A stretch of DNA of 64,000 nucleotides from Phlebiopsis flavidoalba. Its lineage: Eukaryota; Basidiomycota; Agaricomycetes; Polyporales; Phanerochaetaceae. Positions within the stretch are counted from its first letter, which is position 1; each line of letters begins with the position of its first letter. Positions 47,440 to 60,535 of this stretch are shown one piece after another. The notes beneath the pieces are model-generated. The model saw only the letters and a program-made list of their open reading frames with translations, had not been told where the DNA came from and made no database searches. The stretch spans positions 1 through 64,000 of the forward strand of contig JAOCPU010000015.1 of NCBI GenBank assembly GCA_035772785.1, given 5' to 3'. The position numbers and the translations under genes are program-made.

Positions 47440-50400
47440 CTGATGAAATGGTCACAAACAGGTCTCATTCTGACGCAGAGTCCTGAAGATGAGAGGTCAC
47501 ACCCAAGAGTAAAAAGCATCGGGGGTGGGATGGACTTGCTAATCGAAGAAATGGATGTCCAGAGGTCCGTGTCGTGGTGCAGGAACAACGACGCGCGGCC
47601 GAGGCTCAGAGTGAACTCAAATTACTTGATGAAGATGCCTCAGTCGTACAGCTGGAAAGCTGTCTGCGACCGTTGCTCGACGATCAGTGATGTCGCGCAT
47701 ATGTGCAACTTTGATGTTGGATTATGACCTCACGTAGATCGACTCCTGACTACTGGATACCCCCGTTCGGGCTCGTTTGTTGCGGAGTCTTGCTGGCACA
47801 CATCCACTCAATGCCGAGCCAAACGTCAACGAAATGTTGATGCAGGGATCATCACGCCGACAACAGTCCTGTGCCGTATTTACGCCGATCCCACTCCAAG
47901 GATACTCACTCCACATCGTGATAGGCTTCATTACGTTCGAAGTCATGGACCAGTGTGCCTCAGTTGAACTGGGAGCTTCACAAGCTCTTCGTTTTTCGCG
48001 GACCCTATCCCGAGCTCATGTCAGAACCCAAGGATTGGACTATGGAGGAACTGGCTGGGCGGAGCCCTTTCGAGAATACGAGTTCCCTGTAACTATAGCT
48101 TGTGATGGAAGTAAGATCTTATCCCTGCCAGGAAGTATCGACATGATACTTACGGAGCTTTCCGTCACGTTAGACCGAAGGAAAGAAAATGAGTATGGTG
48201 AAGCAGACTGCTGGCATCGCGTTTTACTACCGCTGGTATGTTTCTCGATCTATCACCAGGGTCCTTCCCCCAACGCACATGACATACAGGCGTCTCGACG
48301 TGCCTTTGGCGTGGAATTCACGTCCGCGACGTTTCTTCTTGCGAGCGGATTACAAGATCAACCGGACCACGAGCGCTGGTGGCTGCATATCGAAGGAAAA
48401 TAAAGTCTTAGCCAGGATGTTGCTGGCTCCAGCTTGTTCATAGCTTTGCTGCAGGCGCAGACGAATGCTCCAGAAGGGCGCTACGCAACATCGATCCCTC
48501 TCATGCATGCCATGGACCGCAACCAACGACGTTATTCTTGCATATGGTCAAAATGGCAGAGTACTCCATCCCGACCACGGCTACGTGAGTGCCGTGCTCT
48601 CGTTCCTCCAGATTGTGGTGCTTATCTGCTGACTCCCAACATCTTTAGCCGCTAAGGTGTATCATTCCTGTGCGTAATGCTAGCAGCGCTATCTCTTTGT
48701 TTTACTCACCGACAATGGGTAGGGTTACGTCGGTGGCCGCCAAGTCAAATGGCGTCCATAAGGTATGTTTTAACGCAGCGATCGCGAGTCCAACTGTTGA
48801 CCTCGATGATCAGATTTGGGTCGCGAAGGAACCAAACATGTCTCATTATCGTAAGCCTGATTGTCATCATGGTATAATTCATAGCTCACTCCTTGGTCAG
48901 ATATCTGGGATAATCGTGTCGTTCCTGCGTTCATTACAAACGAAGCAACATCCACTCGCCAGTGTATTCTTTCATTCTGAGAAACTCTGCATGCATGGAT
49001 CAGGTACGTGACGGCTCTGAGAGCAATGCCAGATGTTACTGTAAGGATCATGACAGATCCTTCAATCTGCGATATGCAAGCCATCCCGCGCACAATGAAC
49101 GTGTAATAAATCCACTCACCACTGACAAAGAGGGTGCGGACAGAATCTACAAAGTCGAAGGTTTCGCGTACAACGGAGCGGGTCGCACCTATTCAATCGT
49201 GTTGAGCTGACGCTTGACGGAGGTAAATCGTGGAAGTACTGCTTCAAGCATTATTACGAATAAAACCTTTGCGGTGGGTGCGCGCTAGTATATTCAAAGC
49301 GTTTCAGCCACTCATGACCAGTGTAGACAACAGGACGGAGAGAAGCACTGGGCATGGATTTTTCTGGTATGTCTCGTTTGTTAGACATCAGTCTGGATGA
49401 TGATGTTGAAACCTTTGGTAGGTCGTGCGAAGTACCCCTTTCCGATCTCGTCAACGCGAACGAGATTTCTGTTCGGGCCGCAGATGGGCATATGCAAGTC
49501 CAGCCCGAGCACGTAGCATGGTATGCGTTTTGTCCGTGCTGGCCAGGGACTATCGCTTACTTGCTCCCTATATCACAGGAACATGGCGGTACGTGAAGCA
49601 TTCTACTGACGAAAGTCTTCGTTGACGTGTATGGTTATATGTAGGGAATGATGAAGTGAGTTACATGTCTTGAATCGTGTGTAGCAAGACACTGATCTTC
49701 CTCTAGCAACTCTTGGTACCGCATCCGTTCCAATGTGGTCACGGACCCAACCACTAAGCAGCCTCTCGTGCACTTCATTCACCCCGTCGGACCAGGCAAG
49801 GATGATGATGATGGATGGATGAAGCCTAAAACCCGAGGACGCCGAACATTCAAGCGGGGGCAGTGATCGCGTTTTGTCGCTCGAAGAGATTGCGAAGCAT
49901 AACAAGAAAGGTATGATAAATATATGCCTCGGAAGGCGGTAAGACACTGAAAACTCACAGAGAAATGACTAGGATGATGCCTTCCTGGATCATCATTGAC
50001 AACAAGGTGTACGACGTTACGTCTGTCTTGAGCTGGCATCCTGGTATGTACATTTCCTCGTCATTTAAGGACATGTTTGACTGCTGCCCAGGAGGTTCTG
50101 AGGCCATTATGGCGTACGCCGGAAAGGCCCACGGTTGATCCCACCACACAGGTCAGTCGTCATGTTTCGAGCGAGCTCTTTCGGCCCTGCTCACCCGTCT
50201 CACTGTACCCAGTACAAAGGAATTCACGATAACTGTCAGTCGCTCTACTTTAATCCACCGTCGCTGTAACCGACATCGCCATACCTAGATGCGAACTCCA
50301 AGCGTGATGAATGTCTCATCGGTATCCTCTCAGAGGAAGCTATACAAGAGATGGAGAAAGATGCCGAGGCGGGCTGCTAACGCCCTTGCTAAGGTGAAGG

Positions 50401-51521
50401 AAGAACGCAAGAGCCTTGTGTTCTGCAGCCAGACTCCTTTGTACGAGCAACACTGGTCGAGAAGAAGAGGGAAGTCTCGCATGACACACGGTACTGTCCC
50501 TCTACTCCTCATCAAAATTGTGTGTATTAAATATTGTATCAGAGTATATATCTTCCAACTCCCGAAGAAAGAGAACGGCGAACAGGGGAAACTTGGTCTC
50601 CCCATTGGCCAGCACGTCATGCTGTCGATCCACTTCGAGGATCAGGGAGTCCTCCGCCCATACACGCCCATCTACCCTGTTCTTCCGGAGGAAGAGGACG
50701 GCACGATCACGTTCTGCGTGAAGACGTACTTCCCTACCGATGATGGACCATATCCACCCGGAGGGCTAGTGTCGAAACTATCTGGACTGTATGAAAGAAG
50801 GTGGCAGGAAGCAGAATATTCCGAAAATATGCTCAACGTCTAATGATTGTTGTCTGTCGGACAAAAGGCTGAGGAGATCGACATGCGAGGGCCCATGGGC
50901 GAGATCGTCTACAGAGGCCAGGGTAACTTCCACATCGAAGGGGAAAAGACTACAAGTTCGATAGGGTAAGCCGTGAATACTTCAAGCCAATACTACACAC
51001 ACATGCTCATCGATTATAGGTTAACGCCTTGTGGCCGGAGGAAGCGGCCTTACACCTCACTGGCAGTTCATTCACTTCGTTCTGTCCAACAAGGACGACC
51101 ATACGCATATCTCGATGATTGACTGGTAGGCCCTCCCATTGTGACGGCCGATACAACTGTCTCATTTTCGTATAGCAACAAAACGTTCGGAGATATTTTG
51201 ATGTATGAGGAGCTTCAGAAGTACGCTGAGAGAACTGCTCCGATCGGTTCAAGCTTTGGCACGCACTATCGGAGGTACCCACAGACAGGGATTGGCCGCA
51301 CCCCGCGGGTCATCTTGACGTTGAACTCATGTGAGTCATCTAGAGGCCGAGTGTGGCCTGCAGCGGAACCTTACGTCGTACCTAGGCAGAAGCAGTTCTA
51401 TCCACCAGAGGATGGTGTTGTCACGTTGCTCTGTGGTCCCGGTGGACTTATCGAGAAAGCGGCCATCCCAGGATTGGAGAAGATGGGCTTCGAAAAGAGC
51501 AAGAACATCTTTGGCTACTAG
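47440..51521 (+). CDS. niaD: Assimilatory nitrate reductase (NAD(P)H)
   Basis: Reduces nitrate to nitrite using molybdopterin, haem and FAD. The first firm homology is TPDYWIP and THPLNAEPNVNEMLMQG near 47730-47840. The Moco domain shows YEFPVTIACDG near 48085 (the cysteine that binds molybdenum), MVKQT near 48190, RYATSIPLMHAMD near 48480 and DRNNDVILAYGQNGRVLHPDHGY near 48540. The dimer domain has FAYNGAGRT, ELTLDGGKSWKYCF near 49210 and ISVRAADGHMQVQPEHVAW near 49470. The cytochrome b5 domain has AWIIIDNKVYDVTSVLSWHPGG near 49980-50095 with the haem histidine. The reductase part has LGLPIGQHVMLSI near 50600, RPYTPIYPV, GPMGEIVY near 50890, and a C-terminus with VTLLCGPGGLIEKAAIPGLE near 51430 and a stop after NIFGY. 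Many introns and frame shifts; the start is uncertain. Confidence 0.88.
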
Positions 51522-52114
51522 ACACCTCTCTGATTCCTTCCAAGTCTTCCATTGGACCAAGCTGACAATGTGAGGAAGTTGGATGGTAAGGAGAAGATAT
51601 GAGGGATGCCCCCACTTACAAGAGAAACAAGCGGATGGAAAATGGCCAACGACGTCTGTACAGCACCCCCTGAATGTAGTTTTACTATCGAAAAAATCCG
51701 ACTGGGCAGTTCGTTAGAAATTGCCCCGAGCCATAATATGGATATCTATACGTAGCAAATGTTGTCCGAAAAGTATAACACGAGCAAGGTCGCGTGTATT
51801 GAAATTGGAAGCTCGGAAAACGAAGAAAGCTTTGTCGCACTGTGCAACGCTCGTTAACACTCTAAAGCTTGGCTGTATGAATATTCTCCGGCGTGTTCTC
51901 ACGACCAGAAACGGACAATAGTTGTGAGAGAGCCTGTGAGAGCAATCATATGGGATGCTACGAAGAGAGCCCTACGTAGCTCCCGGCCAGTTATGAGGCA
52001 CGCATGAGGAGGCTATTGAGCAAACCATTGTGTCAGGTCTCCGCTGCGACCTGCAGGGTACTTGTCAGTACGAACCCCCACACGGAAACCTCCATGGCCA
52101 TACCCACAGTATAT
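51522..52114. other. Convergent intergenic gap, nitrate reductase and Swc5 genes
   Basis: About 590 bases near 48% GC with only short frames. No gene, repeat or RNA seen. Confidence 0.4.
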
Positions 52115-52996
52115 ATCATACCCGGCGTCGTTCGTTTTTGAGACTTATTAGCTTCAAACGCGTCTTCCTTGCGTTGTTCAACTCTCTGCAGAAATTCGAC
52201 CTTTTCGAGATACCCTCCACCACGACGATTGGCGTCCAAGCTCGTCCTTCATCCCTTCAGATTTCTGAGCATCGTCGACATGGGCTTTCCAGTCCATGGC
52301 GGACTTGTCGAGGGTCGTCAACTTCTTCGCTTTCTGGGAGCCGGGAGAGGCGTCGTCAGCAGCGTTTTTGGGCTTGCGAGGACCAGGTTTCTTCACAGCC
52401 TTTGGTGGACGGGGGGGTCGAAGATGTTGGCACGGGTTGTGGGGGGTCCGACTTTTCAGGGTTCCACCGTGGCCATTTCTTGGCGTCATCCGAGTCTTCA
52501 TAAACTTCCTCGACCTTCCTGCGCGTTTGGGCTGGTATGCGTCAAATTTCTCCTACGTGCGGTATGAACGTCAAGGGCTTACACAACGTCCTCTCCCGCA
52601 AATGTATAGCGCTTCTCAATCTTGACTTTCTACGTGCCTCTACACCTGAGGTACTGGGCTGTGATGTGGCTGGAGTAGAGGTAAAGCTCGCCCACAATGC
52701 TTCCCGGTAGCTGTAGTGGCGAGGAGGTCAGGAACTAGGTGCGCGTGAGAGACATGGTCGCTCACCTCGCCTTCACCTCTGCGTCCTCAAGTGGGTCTGC
52801 AGGTTCAGGTAGCTCCGTTCTTACACGTTTGCTTTCGCGCTCTTCATCCGAATCTATGTCTGAGGGCAAGGATTAGTGCATCGCCGTTGGAGTAGCATGG
52901 CGAGGTTGTCACGAACCATGAGTGGGAGGTACATAGTCGGGGTCATCGTCAGAGTCCGAACCACTTCGTCGTCACCCCGGAGTCTTCCGGCTGCAT
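52115..52996 (-). CDS. Swc5/BCNT (CFDP1) chromatin-remodelling subunit
   Basis: A small subunit of the SWR1 complex that exchanges H2A.Z into nucleosomes. The start at 52996 gives MQPEDSG followed by acidic pieces (SDSDDDPDYVPP, SDEERESKRVRTELPEPADP), typical of this family. IEKRYTFAGEDV lies near 52600, then DSDDAKKWPRWNPEK near 52480 and a basic linker. The BCNT-C domain is clear: KLTTLDKSAMDWKAHVDD near 52300, then, across a frame shift, ANRRGGGYLEKVEFLQRVEQ near 52230 and KEDAFEANKSQKR at the end. Three short introns appear likely. The domain assignment is firm. Confidence 0.82.
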
Positions 52997-53659
52997 ATTG
53001 GCTCTTTATTGAATGTTTCTATGGATAGGGGTATCCTTAGTGACAGCTGATTGTTGTGGTGTGGGCGGCTAGAGCCAAGGTTAGAAGCGCTCTCAAAGAT
53101 GCATGTGTGGCGTTGCCGTTCACGCGTTTTACGTTCTAAAATGCACAACCTGTGTCTACCAGCAATGGGAGGGGAAGTCTGACATATGTATTGAATCTCT
53201 AAATATGTACATGTCCCTCGTATAACAAGAGCTCCATAGCATATAACGACTATACGAGAGTGGGAAGACATACGCGGGAACATGCACATGGAATAGAGAG
53301 TGTGATGGTAGACGGGACGGAGAACACGACGCATTCGCAGCGTCAGATTTCATTGTACAAAACAAGACAGGAAGCGTTAATGATTATGAGTTGAGACTTG
53401 CGTTGATGCAGTGTCGATGCAGAATGCAGAACAGGTGCAAAAGGGTGGCGGAGGGTCGATGGGGTTAGGACGTGTGGGGGAAGAAGGAAAACAGTACGGA
53501 AGCTTGAAAAGACAGATATCAGATATAACAGTACGGTTACGAGGTTTGAATGCGATAGATGCGGTTATGTGTTAAGGTCCGATCCAGTGGTTGGGGCATA
53601 GAACGATCCGAGACGGGTGTGGACATGGAGGGGAGCAACGAACTTCGCGGTTAGCTTAC
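52997..53659. other. Intergenic, cyclin end to Swc5 start
   Basis: About 660 bases with the Swc5 promoter at the left. A 120-codon minus frame (53334-52972) crosses the Swc5 start and has no domain. Nothing else seen. Confidence 0.4.
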
Positions 53660-55740
53660 GCCCGCCCGCCGACGTCCAGCTACATTCCATGTCCAGCGTA
53701 GGTTGGGTTCTCGAAGCTTGCAGCGAGCGCAGCCTCTTCCTCTGCCGCCAGCCGTGCTACCTCTTCTGCTGCCAAACCGCGCCTCGCGCTCCCTCGTCTC
53801 GAGGATCAAAGCCTTGAGTTGAGGTAGCTCTCTTCTGCCAGAGACACCTGGGGTCTTCTCTTCCCACTGGCTCAGGGCCCATTCGCGCACATACACACTC
53901 GACTATAGCCTCGCGCGTTAGTCAACTCCCTCTATTCGCTGATGGCACTGACCTTCATGAACTTCTTTCCGGCGTACTTGCGGAAGAACGATTGATGTTT
54001 GATAGGCTTCAAGACGTAGTTGAGCATCAAGTTTTGCTGTAGGTACCAGCGCACTCTCAGGGTACGAGGAATAATGCGCCAGATTGGGCGTCTACGCGTG
54101 AGCAAACCGAACATTAGCGCGCAAATTTGCCGATCTCGATCTCTGACTTACCCATTCAACCTCGCCGACTACCAGCCTTGCCAGCCACAGCGCAGCAGCG
54201 GCAACCAAGGAGGGAGGTGCGGCAATCAACCGCCACTCCAGACACTGAATTTCGAGGAAGTATTTGGCGATAGTCCGAGACTTCACGTTGTAGTCGTCCG
54301 CCTTGCTCACCCGACGCAAGAAGTGGGATCGGGTTCGGGTAGCTCATGTTCCACTCGAGGGTCTTGAGAACGTAGCGTTCCGCTTGTAAGATTTCGGCCT
54401 CCGTGTAGGACGAGTCAGCGCAGTAGAGGAAGTTTTGTGCGCTGGGGGCAACGATTTCTTCGACCTTGGCGGCGACGAACAAGCAAGTGATGCCAACAAG
54501 CTGAAGCTTAGCCAGAGAAACAACGCGCAGAGAGAGGAACCGGTCGATGATGTTCACTGCGAGGAAGAGAGTCTCTGGGAGCAGACGGAATCGAGAGTGG
54601 ACCTGGATCAACCAGTCGGTCAAGATACCTCGCATGTTCCAAGCAAGATCTTTCTGCATCTCCATGTAGTTGGGGTTGGGCATGGTGGTTTGCTATCATA
54701 CGATCAGAATTCCGCAGCGCGTATGAAGTGAAATAAGTGTCACATACCTCCACCTCCTTGAGGTAGTTGAAAATGTCGATAACATACTCGCTCACCATCA
54801 ACGGGTCATCCGCGTCCTCGGCGTCGAGGTCGACCCACTGGTCACCATCGGGATCCGCTTCTTGGGGGTCGAGTTCGACCGCACGCTCGACTTGCTCCTC
54901 GGCAGCCAGGTCATCTTCAGGGGCCTCGGACGATGTGCGGCGTTTTTCTTGTACGCTCTGCAAATCATCCTCCTCTTCAAGCTCGACAGGAGCAGCCGCA
55001 GCCTGGCGGACGCGCTGCTTGATCTGAACGCGCGTCGAGGCCACCGCAATTGAAGAGCGCGCCGTGGTGAACCGGCGTGGCGAAGGTACGGGAGCTGGTG
55101 CATGATCGATGGCCATCGCGATCTTCGCGACGGTGCACGACTTCGACCTCCTCCTCCTCTTCTTGAACATCTTCCAGGATGATCTGCTGCTTGACAGGCT
55201 CCACACGCTGTGAGTGGCGTGCTACGCGTGCGACGGGTTGAGGTAGTCGTCGCGGTAGTGGTGGCCGAGCTCGCGGCCTTGGTCGACTGACGTGTAGTGG
55301 AAGGAGGCTTCACAGAGGATGCACGAGTAGTAGAGGCGGGCTTTTTAAACGACTACTCCCTCAAAGGACTCCTTTGCCTTTTGCTTTGCCCTTGAGGGCG
55401 GTGGTGTCCTTGGGTGCATCGCGTTGGACGTTCGCAGGAGGACGTGGAACCTCTCCAAGAGCCTCGCGTTTCCTTTTGCCTTGTGCGGCAAAAGATCCAG
55501 ACGGGAAGTAGCGGCCAGGGTACTTTTGTGCGCGGGTTGCGATGGTCGACGACCGCCGTGGCCCTGGTAATAGTTGGCTTCACATCTGAGGTAGAGGGGG
55601 ATCGTGGAGTTGGGTTTTCGCGCGGGTTTGTGGACCTGAGCCTTGTATTCACGGCATTCTCTTTGCCATTTCACGACAGTTGCACGAGTTGTCGTTCGTG
55701 TCGTTCGCCGAACCTGAATCGATGCAATCTGAGCGGGGGG
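53660..55740 (-). CDS. B-type (G2/M) cyclin
   Basis: Activates the mitotic cyclin-dependent kinase. The N-terminal half (55740-54860) is basic and low-complexity (RRTTRTT.ATV), followed by an acidic segment with ELDPQEADPDGDQWVDLDAE. The cyclin box starts PLMVSEYVIDIFNYLKEVEV near 54790-54740, then MRGILTDWLIQVHSRFRLLP near 54630 (the MRAILVDWL signature), TLFLAVNIIDRFLS, GITCLFVAAKVEEI and LKTLEWNMSYPNPI. The second box continues with SRTIAKYFLEIQCLEWRLIA, SLVAAAALWLARLV, LMLNYVLKPIKHQSFFRKYA and KKFMK, ending in an acidic/Ala-rich tail with YVREWALSQWEE. No destruction box is clearly readable in the broken N-terminus. Several introns and frame shifts; the start codon is uncertain. Confidence 0.87.
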
Positions 55741-56350
55741 AAAACGGCAAATACGAGTAGCACTGACGGGAACTTGGGAAAGACATTGATAACTACGGTC
55801 CACGTCTGATATGGCAGATAAATAGTGTACAGTGAATGGGGACTCTGGTGAGGAAAGGTGGAGGTGGAGGTAAACGACGACGACGCCCGAGCGCTGCCTG
55901 TTTTGTTCAACACCCAACCCAAATAGCCCTAAATAATGCGCCCTGGCGTGAAGTCACGTGAGCGCTCGTGGTCGACGCGAGCCCGTAGACGCTGGGTGTT
56001 AAACCTTCCTTTGTTCTCTGGCCAGTGGCCACAGAAGATGGCAAATGAGTGCAGACACGTGTATGCTATGCTGTCGTGTGTGTGGCCTATTGTCCAGAGG
56101 CGCAATCTACGGCCCAGTGACCAGCGCTTCGTTCAACATCATCGACGCGTCCGGCGCTGCGTCAGTAGGCGTCAAAGGTTACGCCTGCCTTTTACGGAAA
56201 TACGGAAACGCGCTTGACTTCGTACACTTCGGGAGGAAGGGCTTGCGACCGAGTTTCTCCACTCTTTACTTTCCAGAGGGACTCTGGTCTCTCCATGTTG
56301 ACTTCATGGCGGGCACCAGTGCGACAATGGGCGCGAGGCAGCCGCAGTGT
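55741..56350. promoter_or_regulatory. Divergent promoter region, cyclin B and IleRS
   Basis: About 600 bases between the two starts. It contains CACGTG E-box words at about 55955 and 56057 and one ACGCGT at 56145-56150. A plus-strand open frame through here (56045-56533) joins the IleRS frame, so the synthetase could start further upstream, with a longer leader peptide. Confidence 0.45.
56145..56150. promoter_or_regulatory. MluI cell-cycle box (ACGCGT)
   Basis: ACGCGT is the site bound by MBF in yeasts and drives G1/S genes. It lies about 400 bases upstream of the cyclin gene. A six-base match alone is weak, and cyclin B genes are usually G2/M-controlled. Confidence 0.2.
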
Positions 56351-59300
56351 ATGTCAGCCAGCGGAAGTCAGTACTCGAAGACGATTCTGCTTCCGAAGAC
56401 GCGATTCCCTCTGAGGAACGACCCGGCAAAGGATGAAATTATACGGGACAGGACGTCGGGTGGCTTGTACAAGTGGCAGGTGTGGAGTTTTTGCTCTGAG
56501 ATTGGGATACATACTAAAGACATCCCGTTCTAGTGGGAGAACGCGAAAGGACCGCTCTGGGTGTTACAAACGACGGACCACCTTACGCTAATGGCGACCT
56601 ACACATGGGACACGCGTTGAATAAAATTATCAAAGACGTAATAAATCGCTTTCACGTCATGCTGGGCGAGCGCGTGCAGTGAGTATCGACTTGTATGCTG
56701 ATCACATTATTCTGAGGCGATACGCAAAGCTATTTCCCGGTTGGGACTGTCATGGGTTTGCCCATCGAGCAGAAAGTGTTGAAGGTCTCTCAGGGTGCGT
56801 TTTTACACTGGATTATAATTCCTGTTAAAGCTGAAATTGACATCCTACAGAAAGATGTGCATGAAGTATCATCATTTACAATCCGTGCCCGAAGCGGAGA
56901 AGTACGCGAAAGAACAAGTGGAATCTCAGAAGGAAACAATTCAGGAGTTTGGGCATCATGACGACCTGGTAGCCGGGCTTGACATATCGGGACCATGGGT
57001 ACATGCAGCTTCGTCTACTATCATGCTACTGTGGAATGACAAATAACCAGACCACGACCTACGAGATGCGCCAGCTTCATATATTCAGAAAATGGTCGAG
57101 CAGGGCTTGATCTTCCGGCAAATAGACCTGTCCACTACTCTCCTTCGTCTCAGTCAGCACTTGCAGAATCTGAACTGGAATACAAAGACGCTCATGTGTC
57201 ACAGCACTCTGTCTATGTGACGTTCGACGTCGAGAGCTGCCTGGGCTAGAGGTCGTCCCAAGACGAGGCCAGGTCCATAGAAAAGTAAAGAAAGAAAGAT
57301 GAGACCATCCGTCAAGCTACTGGTGTGGACAACTACGCCCCATGGGGACAACTCACCTCCTAACATGGTATGCATCACTTGCTAGGACAGACCCATTTGG
57401 CACGCCGTACTGACCTATCGTAGGGAATTGCTAGTGAACCCAAGATATGACAGTATGCTCTTGTGCATCATCCTCGTCTTCCGAAAAGGTCGCAAGACTT
57501 TCTTCCTCATATACGGCAGTTGATTCGCGAGGGACGCACGGAGGCCGGTTTTGGATGAAATGGGCGTGCGATACGGTGCACGAAGTGATATCGGTGTATG
57601 GTTAGTTCCATCTCACCGGGACGTATACCTGCTAGACCGGCACGTTATTAGGGCTCTGAAATTCCATGGATGCCAAATATTATCCCTTATTCCAGAAGCG
57701 AGAGAACAGGAGAGACGCCTCTATGCTGTATTATCCCATCATCCGCATGTCACCCCCGGACATCCGCCACTGTCATGTGCATCTTGCTGCCGCACATGGT
57801 CAAGAAGATATGAACTATTCCGCTCACATCGCTAATCTTTGATTATGCTTCTGCCACGTGACGGGACGTGGGCAATTTCACGGCCGCGTAGCTGATATTG
57901 TCGGTGATAAATCATAGCGGTCTGGTAGGAAGAGTGTTCTAGCGACAGGGGGAAAGGCAAATGTCGACATATTGAAAGAGGTTGGCGTCCTCAAAAGGTT
58001 GAGCGGTATAAAGCACAGGTATCCATATGACTGGAAGACAGATCAACCCATTATTCTGATGTACGTTCACATCTCATCTCATTCACCTCAAGTTTTACTG
58101 ACGTCAGTACATGTTGGTAGGGCCACTTCCGCGATGTTCGCTAACTGGATAAATTAAAGAAATGCAATTGCAGTGCTTCGAAGACGTCGATTTCTACCCC
58201 GGCAGTGTGTCCGCACTTCCTCCCAACGCTGCCCCCTGTACCTAAATCGAAGATTATTTCCTTCCAGCTCGCAACGATTGAATCGTTCGTCCGGTCCCGT
58301 CAGAGTGGTGCATTTCGCGACAAACGTGTCTGGGGTGTTCCCATACCTGCATTGTAGCGGACAGCCTGAGGTGCCGCTGCACATGACTACACGAACCGCA
58401 GACCGTTGGACAAAGAAAGAGGTCCTCACATAACCGAGTCTCCACAATTCGCGCACGATCCGTCGATGAAACATTCGATAAACTCAGTAGGAAAGGCACG
58501 CTTTACTGGTTGTGGACGGCCGCCTCTCGCGCAGACTGTTGTGCCCCCAGTTACAAACCTTGGTCGTAGCCGGGTGAAGATGTCTCAATTAACATGGGCT
58601 AAGGGGTACGGACCACGGAACAATGGATGTCTGGCGGATTTCGACAGTGGATGGAACATCGTGGTCATATGCTCGAGGGCCCGTCCCAAAGCGAGACGAA
58701 TCCAACAATTCAGAAGGGTACCCGGCCGCTACGCCGTCGTATGTGTTCGAGCGCTCAGACCAACATCGCGGCTGGTTCCAAAAGTCGATAGGGGGGCTCC
58801 CTGAAGCAGGCTGATGGCGCGGACGGGGTTCTCCCCCGAAGAAATACCCAGGGCTGCGAAACACGTACGGTTGTGCAGGACTCATCACTGCATGGAAAGT
58901 GGTTTTCTTGCGAGAACGAGAATGATAGGAAAAATGAACAAGAGTCTTAGGTAACATCCTGAGGCCAATAACGAATCATTAATGGGGGCAAAGGCCCGAG
59001 TCATTCAGTGATAGTCTCACTGTCGCGTCAAGCTGATGTTTCTTGGCAAAGAATAAGCAAACCAAGAGCCGTGCGTACGCAAAGAAAAAAAACGGACGTC
59101 ACTTCGCCCTTTGGTCGGCATACACGTCGAAGTTTGGACGCGCACATGTCAATTCGGGCCAACCCTAGTGTGGCAGCAGATGGCGCCGAGAGCTTTGTGC
59201 CGCAAAATTCGCAACACCGCTCGTTTTCCTGCTCGTAAAATCTAGGTGACAAACCACCTCTCTGACGGGCGAAAAGGTTCCGCCCGAGAGCAGCTAGGCA

Positions 59301-60520
59301 TAGTGAAGTATAAAGTTCTGATTCGTGAGGCTCCACTAATGCAATCTGTTTAGATTGACCGTTATATCATGCACAAGCTCTGTGAAGTTGAGAGCACAGC
59401 CCGCGAGGGTTACTCAACGTATAACTTCCCGAAGGGTAAGGTGTGTGGTCAAAACACACACGATTCGCCTAACTGAAATTGTTCGCTGCAGTCGTCAACG
59501 CACTCTCACACCGAATGACTTCGCGAACGTCACGCTCCTCATTCACTTTACTTATTGATATCAATAAGGACCCGCTTAACTGTGACTCTCGCCAGAGTGT
59601 AATTCGACGTCGAAGCATTGTAAACAGTCCTGAAGAAGGTTATGAAGCGACTTAGCTTGCAGCATTCAACTGAAGATAAATGTCGCGCTCCAGCTTCTAG
59701 ACACAATGGTCACAGGGTCGTTTATGGCGCCCCTATTGTGCACCACATCTTGCGGAAGAGATTCATCAAACCACTTTTCCCCGAAATATAGCGGAAGTTA
59801 GCTCGGTGTTCTCGAGTCAATACTTTGGATCACCCTCGTAAGTGTGCCATGAAGAGGAATCCTGGACTTTGATGCTGACTAATTGGGTGAGAGCGAAGAA
59901 TGGTCTGATCCTACTTATCGCCGCCGAAGTCCCTCTCGAGCTCCTTCGTCTGCCGTGACATCCGTTTTTGTAGCCTCCTTGAAAAGCCACGGCAGAATAA
60001 GTGAGCAGAATTACTGGTAGTTTTCGGACGCGAAGTGCTCAATGACATTGGTCGGGAGATTAAGTCGTCCGCTCATCAACAGGCCCGTTGTAGACATCAT
60101 CGTTCCAGAAACCAGGTCCCAAGAAGCATACCAAGTCCTCAAGTTTAATCACACGAGAAGGTATGCAATTGCATTCAAAACGTAAAGTTTTCCACAACGC
60201 TCCGATTGCTTCCTCTAGTTGGATTCTCTGAGTCACCCTGTGCTTCATAGTCTCGTTACAAGTCAATATCCTAGGAGAGGGGTCACTTGGCATACATATC
60301 GCCCGCTTGGGTGTACACAGGCTCACTGTCTGTTCCAGGTAAGCATTAACGGATAATCGCTCATAGACCGTGACTTAGGTTGGCACTAGGCCTTGCTGAT
60401 GACCTCACCGTTTCGGGTGAAACCTGCGAGCTCACACGAATGTCCTCGGTGTTGGACTATAAGGCGCTCGCCAAGGGAGGACTCTCTGTGTAGTAGGTGT
60501 TCTGACGTAGTGTAATTATG
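56351..60520 (+). CDS. ISM1: Isoleucyl-tRNA synthetase, mitochondrial type
   Basis: Charges tRNA-Ile. The start at 56351 gives [20 protein letters not shown], then GGLYKWQ near 56465. The catalytic entry is [20 protein letters not shown] near 56577-56636, with the HxGH motif as HMGH, and [14 protein letters not shown] near 56740. Further on: [19 protein letters not shown] near 57065, the editing domain with APAHG-like sequence near 57790, [13 protein letters not shown] near 58015, GTSWSYA near 58650, [11 protein letters not shown] near 58760, and the KMSKS region as KMNKSL plus GNIL near 58930 followed by INGGKGP. The anticodon-binding part follows: KIRNTARF near 59210, [13 protein letters not shown] near 59355, [19 protein letters not shown] near 59740 and [10 protein letters not shown]. 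The end has HECPRCW and LCSRC (60440-60505), the zinc-binding finger. The bacterial-like architecture indicates the organellar enzyme. Heavily frame-broken. Confidence 0.85.
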
Positions 60521-60535
60521 TTTGGACTGTCGTTA

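Noticed and set aside
60060..60326. Minus-strand frame with [17 protein letters not shown], considered as a Ulp1-type protease fragment
   Set aside because: It lies antisense within the IleRS locus, lacks the catalytic His/Asp/Cys pattern, and the resemblance is to a few residues only.
58930..60520. Truncation of IleRS at the KMSKS region
   Set aside because: Downstream pieces ([43 protein letters not shown]) continue the family order to the zinc finger, so the gene is complete in outline.
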